Under the pieces are notes generated by a model. That model saw only the letters and a list, made by a program, of their open reading frames with translations, did no database searches and was not told the DNA's origin. DNA of 64,000 bases from Hypomesus transpacificus. Lineage: Eukaryota; Chordata; Actinopteri; Osmeriformes; Osmeridae. The DNA is taken from contig NC_061068.1 of the NCBI RefSeq assembly GCF_021917145.1, forward strand, positions 7,694,404 to 7,758,403. Reading direction: 5' to 3'. How positions within the stretch are numbered: position 1 is the stretch's first letter; every line of letters begins with the position of its first letter. Positions 36,598 to 49,600 of this stretch are shown one piece after another. The translations under genes were made by a program, and so were the position numbers.

Positions 36598-39340
36598 TGT
36601 GGTGGGCAAGGGGAAGAGCAGAGTTGCCATGGCAATGTTAACACATGAGTGGCACTGCCGACTGGTCTCCCAGCGGACCAGGCTGCAGTCACGGAGGTAA
36701 GGGGGGGGCGAGGAGGAGACGGCCTGCCAACACCTGCGTCTCAGCAGACATTCACAAACACATACACTGTATCCAAGACATATTTGATGGGCTTGCAAAA
36801 GGACAGACAAGATGCAGTCGACATATCTGCTGTATTCGCACTGTGCTACTGACCCTGATTAGTGATGACTCCAAATAATTTCACAGTGAGCGATGATTCA
36901 GTACCCCTAACCGATGATTACTGTTGACAAGACACAGAGCCGTGTCACCAACCCAAGTCCATGCTGCCAAGCATAGATGTGAAAATCACAATAGTTACAG
37001 AAGACACTCAGACATGAATGGAACAATGGCAAGTCAACGGTCAGTCGTGTTAATAAAGCTCCCGGCAGTGGATCACATTCCTCTTGGAAATAGGGCAGCA
37101 TTGTTCCAAATCTCTTTCCTGTTCTAGGCAGTAATTGCTCTCTGTCTCTGACTTATATTTTGGGTGTCCAGCTGATCCACTCACATGACATGAATCTATT
37201 TAATGGACATTCAGCAGAAGATGCTGAATGCTTCTAAATAGTTTTATTATTCATATGTGTCATGAGTTGTCCTGTCTAGCCCCACCATTTTGAGTAGTTG
37301 GTTAATATTTCCGTAAATGTTTTATGTGAAATCCATCGAAACGGTTTAAAGGTGCTTGCAAGACACAGATAACTTTGAAGTACTGAAAATGTCTGTAATG
37401 TCTTGGTGGAGTTTCAACCAACTCATGGCAGTCTGTCATCATCAATCATACACTAACCTTACCCTGACTCTCTCCCTTGTGTTTTCCCATCTCTTCATAC
37501 ATCCTTTTTCTCCTTCATTTTTCATGTGACAAGCACCATTACAAATACCTGTCTTTGTTTTTAAATGTCAGTTTTTGGTGACACTGTCTGTATCTGACCC
37601 CATCTACAGCACAGCAAATTAAATGACATTTTACTTCACATTTACATTTCAAACAATGAAGAATTAAGGACTTGGATGCTTCTAAAGTCACATGTGACGT
37701 TAAGCACACAAGGAAATACTTTTATACGTACAAGGCAAAGCCTTTGATGAGCGTGGGTGTTTACAGAGTCTGAGAGCTGTCACTTTACCTCAGTTCAGAT
37801 TCTAGTCTCTAGGTCTAGTGAGATGAAAAGAGCTTCCTCTCAGCCCAATAGTCGGTGCCAGTATCAGGACATACGACACACTGGGGACAATGCTAGTCTG
37901 AGTAGTTTACCTCTGTGCTGAAACACGAAGCCTCTCTTTATTTCAGAGAGCTCCATTCAATGGCTTGCTGTCTGGGAAGCCCTTGTCTAGTGTCTGATCA
38001 CTCCTCTCTCCTGCCAAATAAAGCACCCCTATTCTTTAGATAGGTGACCTGGATTTATATGAAATATTTTCTAACATTCTGGCCTGTCTGTATATTTGTC
38101 ATGCAGGAAGTTTGGTTTGTCTGGAGGGGGCATGTCTGTGCAATGTCTGCTGTCACTACAGTCTTTTCTCAGGTGCTTCTGTCCGTTTGCTGTAGTAACA
38201 CAGTTACATTGTCAGCCTGGACCCGTGAGAACAACGTGTAATTTAAAGTTGACCAGTGGAGGAGGGATTTCATAGCTATCATGTTATTTTCTATATAGAA
38301 AGAAGGAAACTATAAGTGGGACAATATTTTGAGACTAGAAAATTGAGATTTTCATATTACATTGTCTTAGTATACAATTACATTTTAACAACGACATTGC
38401 ATTCCATCCTATTCTAAACCCTCTGTCAAGTTTTCATGCAAACAGTTAACAGTTTTTTGCATTGCGTGAGAATTCACTTGGTCCAAGAAACAAACTGGTT
38501 GTTCCCACTCAAGGTTAAGCAAGTGTGCCGTCAGAGTGTATCATGACCTCTCCAGCGGCTAAACATACAGCACATGCCCACGTCTGGATGCAGTGAAGCG
38601 GGATTACTGCATAAGATGCTGATGACCTAGTTTTTTTGTTTTGTTTTTAGATGGAAGGCAGCCGTCATTAGAAACAAAATAAAAAAGAGGCAGTTACAAA
38701 AACAACGTCACGGCTTGTCTGGGATCAGCATGTTCTGTGGGCAGTCATTCGGGGGTTTTAATTCTGGAACAGGTTCATCTTTTATTTACCAGCCAGACGG
38801 TCATGGTGAACACAAACGTGAAGACTTTTTGATTCACTGAAGGCTCAGTAGAATGTTGATTTGAATGTGACAGTATTCTGTAATTGAGAGAATTACTCTG
38901 TATGCAAACATCATGTTGTCATGTTGCGATTGGTGGCATTCCATGTAGGAAGAGGAAGCGATAAAGATCAAGGGAACCATGTGCAAAATGAGCATGTTTG
39001 TGCGTCAGGATCATTGAAAGGGCGGACTGTTGAGAGAAGAGCTCTGTTTTCTCTTTCATATCTTTTCTTCTGAATCTTTGTAGCATATGGTAGAGTGCCC
39101 AGAGAAAGAAACATTATGAGATATTTAGCTACAAACTGTACAATGCGAGTAAGCGGAAAACATTGACCATGGTTGACCTATGTCCTGAAATGACTTCAAA
39201 CTGGCTCATAACAGTTATATTTTTGTTATTGGGGAATAGAGCCAGGGAGAGTGTAGGAGACTGTGATAAATGATCCTTCTATACTTAGTGTACAGTAAAA
39301 TCATGTACGTGAATCTTTCATCTCTCTCTCTCTCACAGGT
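32530..39340. other. fam83d upstream / zhx3 5' region, non-coding
   Basis: No protein-coding exon is recognised. A donor-like CAAG|GTAAGCC at 33866/33867 could end an untranslated first exon of zhx3. It would join the strong acceptor, a CT-rich tract plus CACAG, at 39340 just before the zhx3 coding exon. If so, zhx3 has a 5' UTR intron of about 5.5 kb. A GT microsatellite lies at 36.56 kb. The putative zhx3 first exon and the fam83d start lie about 1.2 kb apart and point away from each other. Confidence 0.45.
36557..36596. repeat. (TG)n microsatellite, about 20 units
   Basis: A pure TG dinucleotide run within the presumed zhx3 5' intron. Confidence 0.9.
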
Positions 39341-39535
39341 GCCCAGTGAACTGCTCATACACATCGGTGAGCAAGTGAGATGAGTGCCAAGAAAAAAGGG
39401 CAACATGAAGCAACACTGTAATATAGCGGCTCGTCCATGACGCTTAACCTAGATCAGGAACTTTCCACTCACCACCAGCCCCCTGTTATCATACTGGACA
39501 ACCAATCAGTCAATACATCTTATCATAAAATCATA

Positions 39536-42500
39536 ATGGCTAGCAAGAGGAAATCAACTGTACCTTGCATGATCCCCTCCAAAACCAAACATGTGCGGGA
39601 AGAGATCGTCCTGGGTTGTCTACCCGAGCTCCTACCCACGATCCCAGAAGACAGCATCCTCAGTATCAGTGGAGAAGCGGCAGGCCATTTCTGTCATGAC
39701 TCCGCTAGACCTAAAGGTGGAGACCGATGGTATAAAGGGGGAGTATACAGTTGCCAACCCTGCTGCTTTGAGTCCAGAGATCTCAATTCCTTTTTGGACC
39801 ATCTGCATATCTGCCATGCAGACTTCAGGGCTCAGCCCAGCTTCTACTGCCTGAACTGTGGAGTGTCAGTGGCTCGATTTGAGGCCCTAGCTCTGCACAA
39901 TGCAAAAGCCCACCCTGGGCTGACTAGGGGATCTGTCCATGGTTCCCTTCATGTCAAAAAGAGGGACCAGATAACCACAGTGGAGCAAAGCTTGTTCACA
40001 GACAACGGGGATGTCCTTTGTGAATCTGGGATCTCCCTTACTAAAACACCTATAGCAAGGATGATGAAGGCCAAGGGGGAGCACAAGAAGATAGTGGTCT
40101 CCCACACTGTGGAAGTGCGAAGGATAGACACTGGGAAGGAGATGGACCCAAAAATGTTGACAAATGTGCCTGAACTCCAGAACGGGGCTCTCAGGGTTAC
40201 TGATTCCCCTTCTGTACCGAAGACCTCTGTCATTCATGTAATAACAACAGCGCCCAGTCAACCTTTTCACAAGCACACTCCCTCTCTCTATTCTTTGCCC
40301 TCTTCTGATTCCAGCAAGAACCTTCCCAAAGTGATGATCCCGCTTAGCAGCATCCCCACCTATGATGCTGCCATGGACACCAGCAGCTTTCTCAAGACCT
40401 CCTTTGGCAAGTTCCCATACCCATCCAAAGCCGAGCTCTGCTACTTGACTGTGGTCTCTGATTTTCCTGAAGAACAGATTAAACTGTGGTTCACAGCTCA
40501 AAGACTGAAGCAAGGCATCAGCTGGTCCCCCGAAGAGATAGAGGAGGCCAAAAGGAAGATGTTCAACACCGTGTTCCAGACAGAAGAACCACAAAAGCAT
40601 CCCTCTAAACAAAGACATGCCAATCACATAGTGAGCCATCACACTATCACTGCCCAACCTGCCCCAGTGGGACCCAACTACCAGACGGCCAATCTGCTCC
40701 ATGGTAGTGTGCTAGGCAGGCAGACCAGGGTCATAGCCAGTCAGGCTGGCATGGCAGGAGGCCAACAGGTCACCAGGGTATCATACACCACTCCCACCAC
40801 GCCGCCTACATGTCCAACAATGGTCAGAACATCACACCTACTGACCAAGAATATTGTACCAATACTGGAGACAGACAAGAGTGTCGGCCTGGGGTTAGAC
40901 ATTGCTGGAAGCAGCAGTTGTGTCGTGAGCACCAGCAACCGTAGTAACAGTAGCAGCAGTAGTTGCAGTAGTAGCAGTAGCATTAGTAGTTACTTCTCCA
41001 GTAGTAGTAACGGTGGAGAACATGGCACTAGGACATCTATGAACAACAGCGGCTTAAGCAACAGCATAGTCGGCTGCTCAACTATTGTTAGTAATACTAA
41101 TAATTGCGGATCTGACAATGAAAGGAGACAAAACAGTAATGTTGACAGTATACCATCTATCTTAGAAGGTTTTAGTAGCAACGAAAGTAAAGTGATCATC
41201 AACACCAGCAAATCTAACATCATATGTCACAGTAATTCTAGTGCCTGTAACCTGGATCCGTTTCCATTAACACAGGCTGATGATGACAAAACCAACAATG
41301 GTATCCATCACAAGACCAACAATGGCAGTGTTAGCGGTGACTATTCCAGCACTAGCAATAATGGTAGCGTCCCTAACCTGAATCATGCCAGCAATGCTCA
41401 ACATGACAACACCAGCACCACCGTCATTACTAAAAACAACAGCAGCAGCATATCTATAATAGAGGAGGGCAAGTGTATTCAGGAGTTTCCACTAAAGGGT
41501 ATGTCAATCTTACAGCAGCTTATCAAAAAGGAAGACGAAGTTGAGATGGACAAGACTAGAACAGGGCTTAAAGTCGACCCGATCAAGATAAACCGGAGGA
41601 GGCTGAAGGTTAATGAGTTTGATACCACACCTGGCCTGGAGACCACAACCCCAGAGCTCAAACCTGACTGTCCTGAGACCGCCATGTCCCCCCAGCCATC
41701 CTTCTCTGCCGCATGGGGAAAGAAGAGCCCCCAGCAGGTGCACCTTCTCAGACAGACGTTCTCCAGCACCCGCTGGCCCAGCAGCCAGCAGTATGAAGAG
41801 CTGAGCGTCATGACAGGCCTACCAAAGTCAGAGGTAGTGCGCTGGTTCAGTGATAGCCGCTACATCCACAAGAATGGTCAGCTGCAGTGGCTAGAGAGCT
41901 ACCAGCGTCCACCAGCAGGCTTAAAAGAAGCCAGCAGCTTCACTGACCTGGACCTTGATGCACTAAAAGACCCCCAGACAGCTCATAAGAAACTGGCCGA
42001 AGAGGATGTGAGCAAGCAGCTTGTCGAAGAGCCTGTTCAGCGAAGCACAGTGCAGAGGGGTGTCTGGCGAGACACATACACTCCACTGCTGAGTCTCGTA
42101 GACTCTGAGGAGACTGGGGACAGAGGGAGGGCTGGACAGACAGTAGAGTCAGGAGTTTTGCAGGATCACTGGGTGGAGAGCGAGGATAAGCACCAGCAGC
42201 CCGTCACTGGGCAGGCCTTTGTGGAGGCGACCGACGGCAGTCAAGACAGGTAAGTCACTTTATACCTGGAACTTTACATTTGCTGTCTTGTGGCAGTCTC
42301 TGAAAAACTCTTTACAATTGGGGACTTTCCCAGATCACCTTAAATTGCTTTGTGTTTTATAGCTATTAAAGATGTTTTATATAGAGTGTATTATAAAGAA
42401 AATTAAGAAATAAAGTGAGATAATTGTTAGTTGTTCTTATGTGATTTATAAAGAAAAGTGAAGCAAGAGAAGGTGTGGTTACTCAAACTAAGTGGCTTCT

Positions 42501-42783
42501 TTGAAACAATCAAAGGTCTGTGCTTTAAGAACCTATTTTTAGATCAGTCGGAGTGTGGGCCGTTAAATTATAGATAGAGCAAGCACGCTAATATATGTGA
42601 ATAAATCATGACAATTGTCTGGGGTGAAATGGCTTTTAAATGGGCTAGTTTCTGATTTCCTCAATGTAAATTCAAACAGTATGTACATTAACTCAAAACA
42701 ATAATGAGCAGGCATTTCACATGCTTGCGTGTGTCTGTTCCCCCCCAAGGGATCGCCTGAGGACAGAGCTGTTGGAAGTGTGA
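39536..42783 (+). CDS. zhx3: zinc fingers and homeoboxes protein 3
   Basis: The main coding exon runs 39536-42249, and a small last exon 42750-42783 is proposed, giving about 915 residues. MASKRKSTVPCMIP at the start is the ZHX3 N-terminus. Two C2H2 fingers (about residues 72-94 and 104-128) are followed by a first homeodomain block. That block has PKVMIPLSSIPTYDAAMD and the helix IKLWFTAQRLKQGISWSPEE (to about 345). A second homeodomain at about 727-785, GLPKSEVVRWFSDSRYIHKNGQ, corresponds to human HD4. Between them lies a 190-residue Ser/Asn-rich tract where human ZHX3 has HD2 and HD3. Family knowledge: nuclear transcriptional repressor, dimerises with ZHX1 and binds NF-YA. The frame runs into TAA at 42251, but that TAA lies within a perfect donor CAG|GTAAGT. 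Splicing to CCCCCCAAG|G at 42750 adds DRLRTELLEV and a stop. An in-frame ATG at 39437 would add 33 residues; the 39536 start matches the family. The last exon is the least certain part. Confidence 0.9.
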
Positions 42784-45409
42784 CAGAGCGATCCAATCAT
42801 ATAGCAGGAACAGGACGTTTTCGGCTAGCCAGCTTTGTGGCCAAAGTCTGTGTGTTCATTATGACAGCAGATGTGATTGTAGCTGAACCGTTGGACCGTC
42901 GTCTGTAACTGTGAATACCCCCATCTCACCCCCACCTCTTCCATCAACCATTACTTTTGACATCCTGAAATGAAAGAACTTCTCAACTTTGAGTCCTGTG
43001 ATGTTAAAGCCTTTCTTCATGCTTCTTTGAGGTTGTGTGGGGTGGGTGCACAATGAGGTCAGTAAGATGGATCGGATATAGAAAGAGGATGCACACAGAC
43101 TGGATAACTGACTTGAATTGAGGGATTATGTAGAGGGAAAATACTGTTAGGGAGAGGGAGATATACATACATATATGATGGAAAATGCACTATTACGGTT
43201 TGTTTATTGACCCGACAGAAAGAAGTGTCATATAGAGTTGTTATTGTTGGCTTTGTGAGACTTTTTTAGCAACCAGTACTTCAGCACTGCCTTGAATTTT
43301 ACTATTTTCTTCATTTGTTTTTTTCAATTCCATTTACTCCTCTATAGTCACTGTAAGTCCAGATGCAATCAATACAAGTTTTTATTCTGCTCTGTATAAA
43401 TGTTAGTGATCACTTAACAGTTCAGCTACTCACAAGAGACAATACATACAATGCACTAATGAAGACAGCAATGCTAAAATCACACTGCCCCAGAGTAAAG
43501 ATATTGACAGTTCTGTCAAGATCAATATTCTACACTGCCCTGGCTTCATCTGCAAGCTCAATAGAGAGAGCCTGTCACGCTACCGTTGCCTTACTCTGCT
43601 TTGTCCATGTGTTGATATGACGGTCCGCCCTTCACGTCGCTTTTTAAGCTGGTTTGCTGTTGAGAGCAACAATGTTTCCAGTGCATTGATGGTCATTGCT
43701 GGTCTATATCTGTGAATATGCTGCTTCTGTACACTTGGAAAAGTTCAACACTTTGCTGTAATGAAATTAAATATCATTACTGGAAAATGTTGTTAAAATC
43801 TAAATGTTAATTTGATCTAAAGCCCTGGACACTGACAGTGCTAGCTAGAGAGCCAAATGTGGAGACGTGTTTCACTCCACTGAATTTTCATGTGTTCATA
43901 TAAACGTACAAACGTAGTCACTACATGAATCCTACAAAGCTGCATCTTTGTGAAGCTGCTAAATAGCTAAGAACGGTGCTATACCATCCAAAGTGAAATT
44001 GGAGGTGACCTCCTACCAGCAGTGTATGCACTTGTCGAATGTTACCAATTTATTTTGGTTTGAGACAATAAAAAGGAATCTGGACTTACTGTGTTATGAT
44101 CACGTTAACTTTTATGAAATAGTTTGATCATAAAGCACTGTTGTATCATCCTTTCTACACTTCTGAATCTTTACAGAATAAACAAAATATTCACTGATCA
44201 AGAATGTCTGTTGGTTTTATTGTCACAGAAACATAGACTTCAGCATAATTAGTGCATACATAAACAAAAGCAAAATGTATGGAATCATTATTTAATAATT
44301 TTATAAATAAATTAGGTAAGAAACATTGTCATCTGCTGGTAGAGAACTATGTTTGCACTGACAGTACAAGGGAAAATGCGTCCAAAGTTTTGACTGGTAC
44401 TGTATGTACTAAAAAACAAAACATCCTTTGGCTATATACTTGTAATATAAACATACAGATTGTAATATAACATTCAATGTGACAAATAAGTGACTGTTTA
44501 TTTCTATGACAAATCTCAGATGTGTGCAACATTTACTGCCCACAAAACAGCAGGCTTAACCAGCAGACTAGAGAATAGTTTCAGATGCTTAACCAGCAGA
44601 CAAGAGAACAGTTTCAGATGCTTAACCAGCAGACTAGAGAACAGTTTCAGATGCTTAACCTACCTGTATTCAGTTTGACTGCTCAGTGCTAAACATTTTT
44701 ACAGTTTACTAAGTTAACACAAAAACCATGTGTTTTTCTTATTTATTGACATCTTGCAAGTGTTTATCCAATATTTAATTATACCAAATTACTAGATTGG
44801 TGCAACTGATCTGTTTTTTACACAAAATGTGGTTCTTGACGCACACAGTCTTCAAAACTGCAAGAACATTTTTGGTTTTACTCAGTTTGGAATTGTAAAA
44901 CACTTTTGTATAACATCTTTACACACTGCTTAAAATGTTTAATCTGGACACACTCCTTACTGATTTCCCCCATCCAGTGCTCAAGTATGAAGCACCTAAT
45001 TTCTTCACTCATCAAGCAGAGCATGAGCATTATATGAATAGGCTTCAGGTGGGATTGCTTGGCCTATTTATCTTCAACCATATTTTGCCTGTTACTGTTC
45101 ATCCTAAAGCCTGGATGAAAATAAGTGAGAATTTTGCACCGTTTCAGAAATCCTGACTGTTAGCAAATGTCAAAAACAAAGTTTGGTGGCTCTCCTGTAG
45201 ACGTTTACTTCAAACAAAACTTGTTTCACTTCTAGGTGCCTGTAACTCAGGAATGAGACTTGATATTTTTGTTGGGTTTCAGAACATGTTTTATCCTGAA
45301 CATTGATTTTTCAAATGACAAATATAATCATTACAAAGAAAAGTTGCATAATTTTGCGTTGTCAAGTGAGCAAATAATCAGACGTAAAATTTTTTATGAG
45401 TTGTAGGAT
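42784..45409. other. zhx3 3' UTR and intergenic region to top1
   Basis: No coding sequence is seen. Plus-strand AATAAA at 44067-44072 and another near 44177 are plausible ends of the zhx3 transcript. A 33-bp tandem repeat lies at 44.55 kb. Confidence 0.5.
44554..44660. repeat. 33-bp minisatellite, 3.2 copies
   Basis: Three tandem units of 33 bp begin at 44554, 44587 and 44620, each starting GCTTAACCAGCAGAC and ending GTTTCAGAT. A fourth unit is cut after 8 bases. Units differ from each other at one or two positions. The period is a multiple of three, so all frames stay open across it, but there is no gene evidence. Confidence 0.92.
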
Positions 45410-45415
45410 TTTATT
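45410..45415 (-). promoter_or_regulatory. candidate top1 polyadenylation signal
   Basis: AATAAA on the minus strand 1.2 kb after the top1 stop codon, similar to the 3' UTR length recalled for human TOP1. Confidence 0.4.
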
Positions 45416-46607
45416 ATTTTCAACCTACAATGAGCATACAACCTAAAACAAAAATGATTGGAGGCTATGACAGGAGAGACGGACCAGGAAGTTGAGTTTA
45501 CCACTACGAACAACTTCCCTTCTAGACAAGTGGAATAAAATTAATGAATCATTCACATTAAAACTCTTGTTATGTTTCATTTCTCAGTCTTTACACAATT
45601 AAAAATAACTGCCTAAATTGTAACAGATTGTTATTTTTTTTGGCAAAGTTCATATCCCTCACAACCTTCTGAAAGAAAAACATTTTCCATTATCCAACTT
45701 AAAATACATTTTTAAAAAGCATTTTCTTCAAGTAACAGATAAGGGCATTTTTTTTCCTCATGAAGCAATCATTTGAAATAATTAAGTTAAAACCAGATGG
45801 ACACAATGCTATGTAGAAGGATTTAGAGGATGCTGGCAATGCAAGGGAAACAAATCATGATTGGTTCACATTTACACTGAAGTCCCTGATGAAAGCTTTA
45901 ACAAAAAGAGAAAATTCAAGAAATTCACATTCTGCTTGCTTAGGCTATTGACGAAGTTTAAGTTATTTCCCTATGCCAGTCCAAGCATCCTCATGTTACA
46001 ATTCGATAGTCCAGTTTAAAACACTCACCCAAACACAGCTTGCATGGTTTTTTCCCCCACAACTCAAACTCACATTTCTTGTCCTCAAAAGGCGCACGGG
46101 TGTACTTAAGGAATTTATTGATTTACTTTTTTTTTTCTTCTATCAAAATATAGAATTCATTAATATATGGGAGGATAAAATACAGATCAAGTGAACAAAT
46201 GATACACAAAGCATTTTTATGCTGTTGAATACAGTTGCTATAGGACCACAAAGTTCAAAGTTCAGACATCTTCAAGTTTTGCGTCTGAAGGGGCAGAGCC
46301 AAAAGGTAAAAATCATCCACTGGTCGGTCATCATTTGGAGCACTGCTTGACCTTCCTATGTGGGTATAGATCACTGACCTGATTTCGGATCAGATCCTAA
46401 GAGTAAGCCCAACCCCCCCCCCCTTCCCATTAGCTCATTTGTGATGGCCTGAACATTCTGACCATCATCCTCTGGCATTCAACTCATCTATACAGCCACA
46501 CTTTTTGAGCTCACATTCCTCACAACAGCTCATCAGGCTGGCCATCAGGTAAAATCTGTTAAGCTAAAAATGGGTATCCAATGAAACCAAATAAACAGCT
46601 ACTGGAT

Positions 46608-49600
46608 TTAAAATTCATAGTCATCATCTGCCATATCGATAGCCCAGGCAAACTTCTCACGCTGTGTTTTGTTGTAAATCTTCTCAATCGGGATGTCCCA
46701 CTTCTTACACCTTTGAAGACAATGGGAGATAAATGTGAAAATTACAATTTTTTACTAAAGAAGGTCAAGAAAAAATGTACTTCATTAATGGTATATCAAA
46801 ATACATGTCAGACACCCATTGCACTTTCTAATATATAATGCAAAATATGTAAGTGGGGGAGAACCAGATAGATGGTGGGTCAAATGGCAGAGCGGTTAGG
46901 GAATTGGGCTATTAATCAGAAGGTTGCTAGTTCGATTCCCTGCCGTCCAAAATGATGTGTCCTTGGGCAAGGCACGTCATCCTACTTGCCTCGGGGGAAT
47001 GTCCTGTACTTACTGTAAGTCGCTCTGGGTAAGAGCATCTGCTAAATTACTTAATGTAATAGATTGGAGTCCTGTCTCACCAGGCTACAGAGATCCGTGG
47101 GTCCAGATAGTTGAGTTTGGAGGTACCCAGGGCAATCTGCTTGTTCTCCTCACGATCCGTCGCTTGCACCTCCAGCTTCATCAGCTGTTCCTCTATCCTC
47201 TCCACTGCTTTTTTCTTGGTCTCTACAGATCTAGGTGCAGCAGAGCATCAGGGGAGAATCATCTATCTGTACAAGCCATTTATAGTAGCACCAGCAGAGG
47301 ATACCTAATGATGCCCTTGATCGTCCATTACTACTTACTTTTTGGACTTCTCGTCTCTCCGTACTTTGGCATCGGCCTTGGAGCTTTTCAGTTCCCTCTT
47401 GGCGTCAGACAGCTGGTCCTTCTTGGCATCAATCTAACGGAAAAAAAAAGATAAAAAAACACATTATTGGAGAATAAAATGGTGTTTCTACATGCCAGTT
47501 GAGATGCCGCTGTTTAAACACTAATGTTGGAATGTTGGGTGTTGAAAAAGGTTGGGTACGGGAATGCAGTACAAATCTCTGGGCGGGGCGGGCAATTAGC
47601 ACTAGTTTTGCTATGCCACACATCATAATACTATATATGCTACAGCCTACATATTCTGTATACTGTACATATCTTTTTACATTTTTGTATATTTTTACTT
47701 TTTTGATGCTGTATACATTTGTGTAATTTCTTCTGACGCTACTGTATACATGTTGCTAGCCAAGTCATGAATTTCACTATCCTGATGACGCCATCTATAC
47801 TGTGAAATGTGACCCAAAAAAAAACACTTTGAACATAGGCTACATTTTATGAATTATTTTTGCATTTATAGTCTACAATACAACACAGACAATAGTATGT
47901 TGTATCCTTTATTCATTGATATTAACAGAATATAACAGTCAGTATTCATAAAAGTGCATGAAATAAACTAACTCAACTGCATCACTGTTTATTCAAAACC
48001 TAGGGTACTGTAGACACGTAAAAAACCTTAGGCTACCAAATGTCAATTCCTGTTGAATAGACTGGATTAGCTACGTTATGTTTTGAGTGAGGTATGGTGG
48101 GCTGCTGTATATCCTTTAGTCCACATATCATGAGCTAGAATAGTCCAAATGTGCATAGCGCATGTGCACCCCCCCCCCCCCCCCCCCCCCCCCCCCCTTT
48201 TTTATGGAATCATGATATGCTACTCTGAGCATATCATGATAAAAAACAAACACTTACTTTAGTCTGAAGGTTCTGCATGGACTTCTCAAAGGTCTTGGGT
48301 GGTGCCCTCTGATGATTACAAAGGATGGCCACAGCTCTGTTGGCCCTGTTATAGGACAGGATCTTGGCAGGAACGTTCTCATCAGCTGGGGGTAAACAAA
48401 TTAGACTTTTTACCCCCCTTAAGATTAGTTTTACTCTTCCCCACCCAGATTCGTCCTGTCATACAAGTTTTTTTTCAGGTGCACAGAACAACACAAATTC
48501 AGACTGGGCACTGAAATTCTTGGGACAAGACAACGCAAGCAATATGTAGTTATGCATGTTTGGGAATGTCGTGTTTGAGTGAGTGTGTGAGTGAGAACGT
48601 GATGGCAGCTATGACTTACGGCTCGTCAGCTCCTTCAGCTGCTGCTGCAGAGTGATGGACGCATTGTAGGTACGGAACACCTTAGCCGTCAGTCCATCCA
48701 TCAGTTCCTGAAGGTGCTTGTTCAGAATGGTGGTCTGGAAGAATAGAGAGATGGCACTCATAAGGTCAAATGGGACAGATGGGGATCTGGGTAGTTTAAC
48801 ATCTAACGTCATATACACTGAGATGGACATGTTTATGGATATTTTAAAAATACTATTTCATATCTAAGAGTGGTCGTGTTTTAGAGACTGCGCTCGTTTA
48901 GCTTACATTAAGGCGGTCAAAGAGATCATCTTCTGGTTGCTTGCCCTCCATGAAAAGCTGGAGGTTTTTGAATACCTGGGATTAAAAAAATACAACATTA
49001 ACGCTGTCCAGGAGACGATTTAGAATGGGCAAATCAAGTTCGAGCTATTCCACCAAACTCCTTACCCTCTTCTCCACAGGGACTTTGTTGTAGTAGCGGA
49101 TGGAGTCTTTTCCTAGGAAGTCAAACTCCACAACAAACTCCTGTCCGTCCTTCTCAGGGGACAGCACGATGTGCTCTACCCTGAGGGAGCAGCAGCCCAC
49201 CGTGTCTGCAGTCTCTCCTTCCTCCTTCTCGTTACCAGCTCTCAAAGCCAGCTGGGAAAATGTAGGACACGACATGTTACAACTAGAGCGATCTCAAAAT
49301 ATCTACCATGAGATAGCGAGTAACCAGTCAGTGCACGCATGTTTGTATGGAGGAAACAAACCTTGTCAATGAAGTAGAGGGCCACAGCTCTCTGTCGAAT
49401 CCTCATCTCCTTGGACTTCCAGTCCTCACGGTACTGGGCCCGCAACCGTTCCACACATTTCTTCAGCCGACGGGCTGTTTCATATTTCTGCCAGTCTTTC
49501 TCTCCCTTGAGGGCAACACATGAATGCAAACATTGAAACACTGAAAACACATGGTTATAGGGGTCAATTAGAAGTGCATGGTCACTCCGAACTTGAAATG

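Noticed and set aside
39887-40702. A 271-residue minus-strand open frame
   Set aside because: It is the shadow of the zhx3 exon, with no family likeness.
46874-46945. A possible functional tRNA gene
   Set aside because: A and B boxes are present, but the sequence does not fold as a complete cloverleaf by eye and continues into a SINE body and tail.
46924-47454. A 176-residue plus-strand open frame
   Set aside because: It runs through the SINE and antisense to two top1 exons; no protein likeness.
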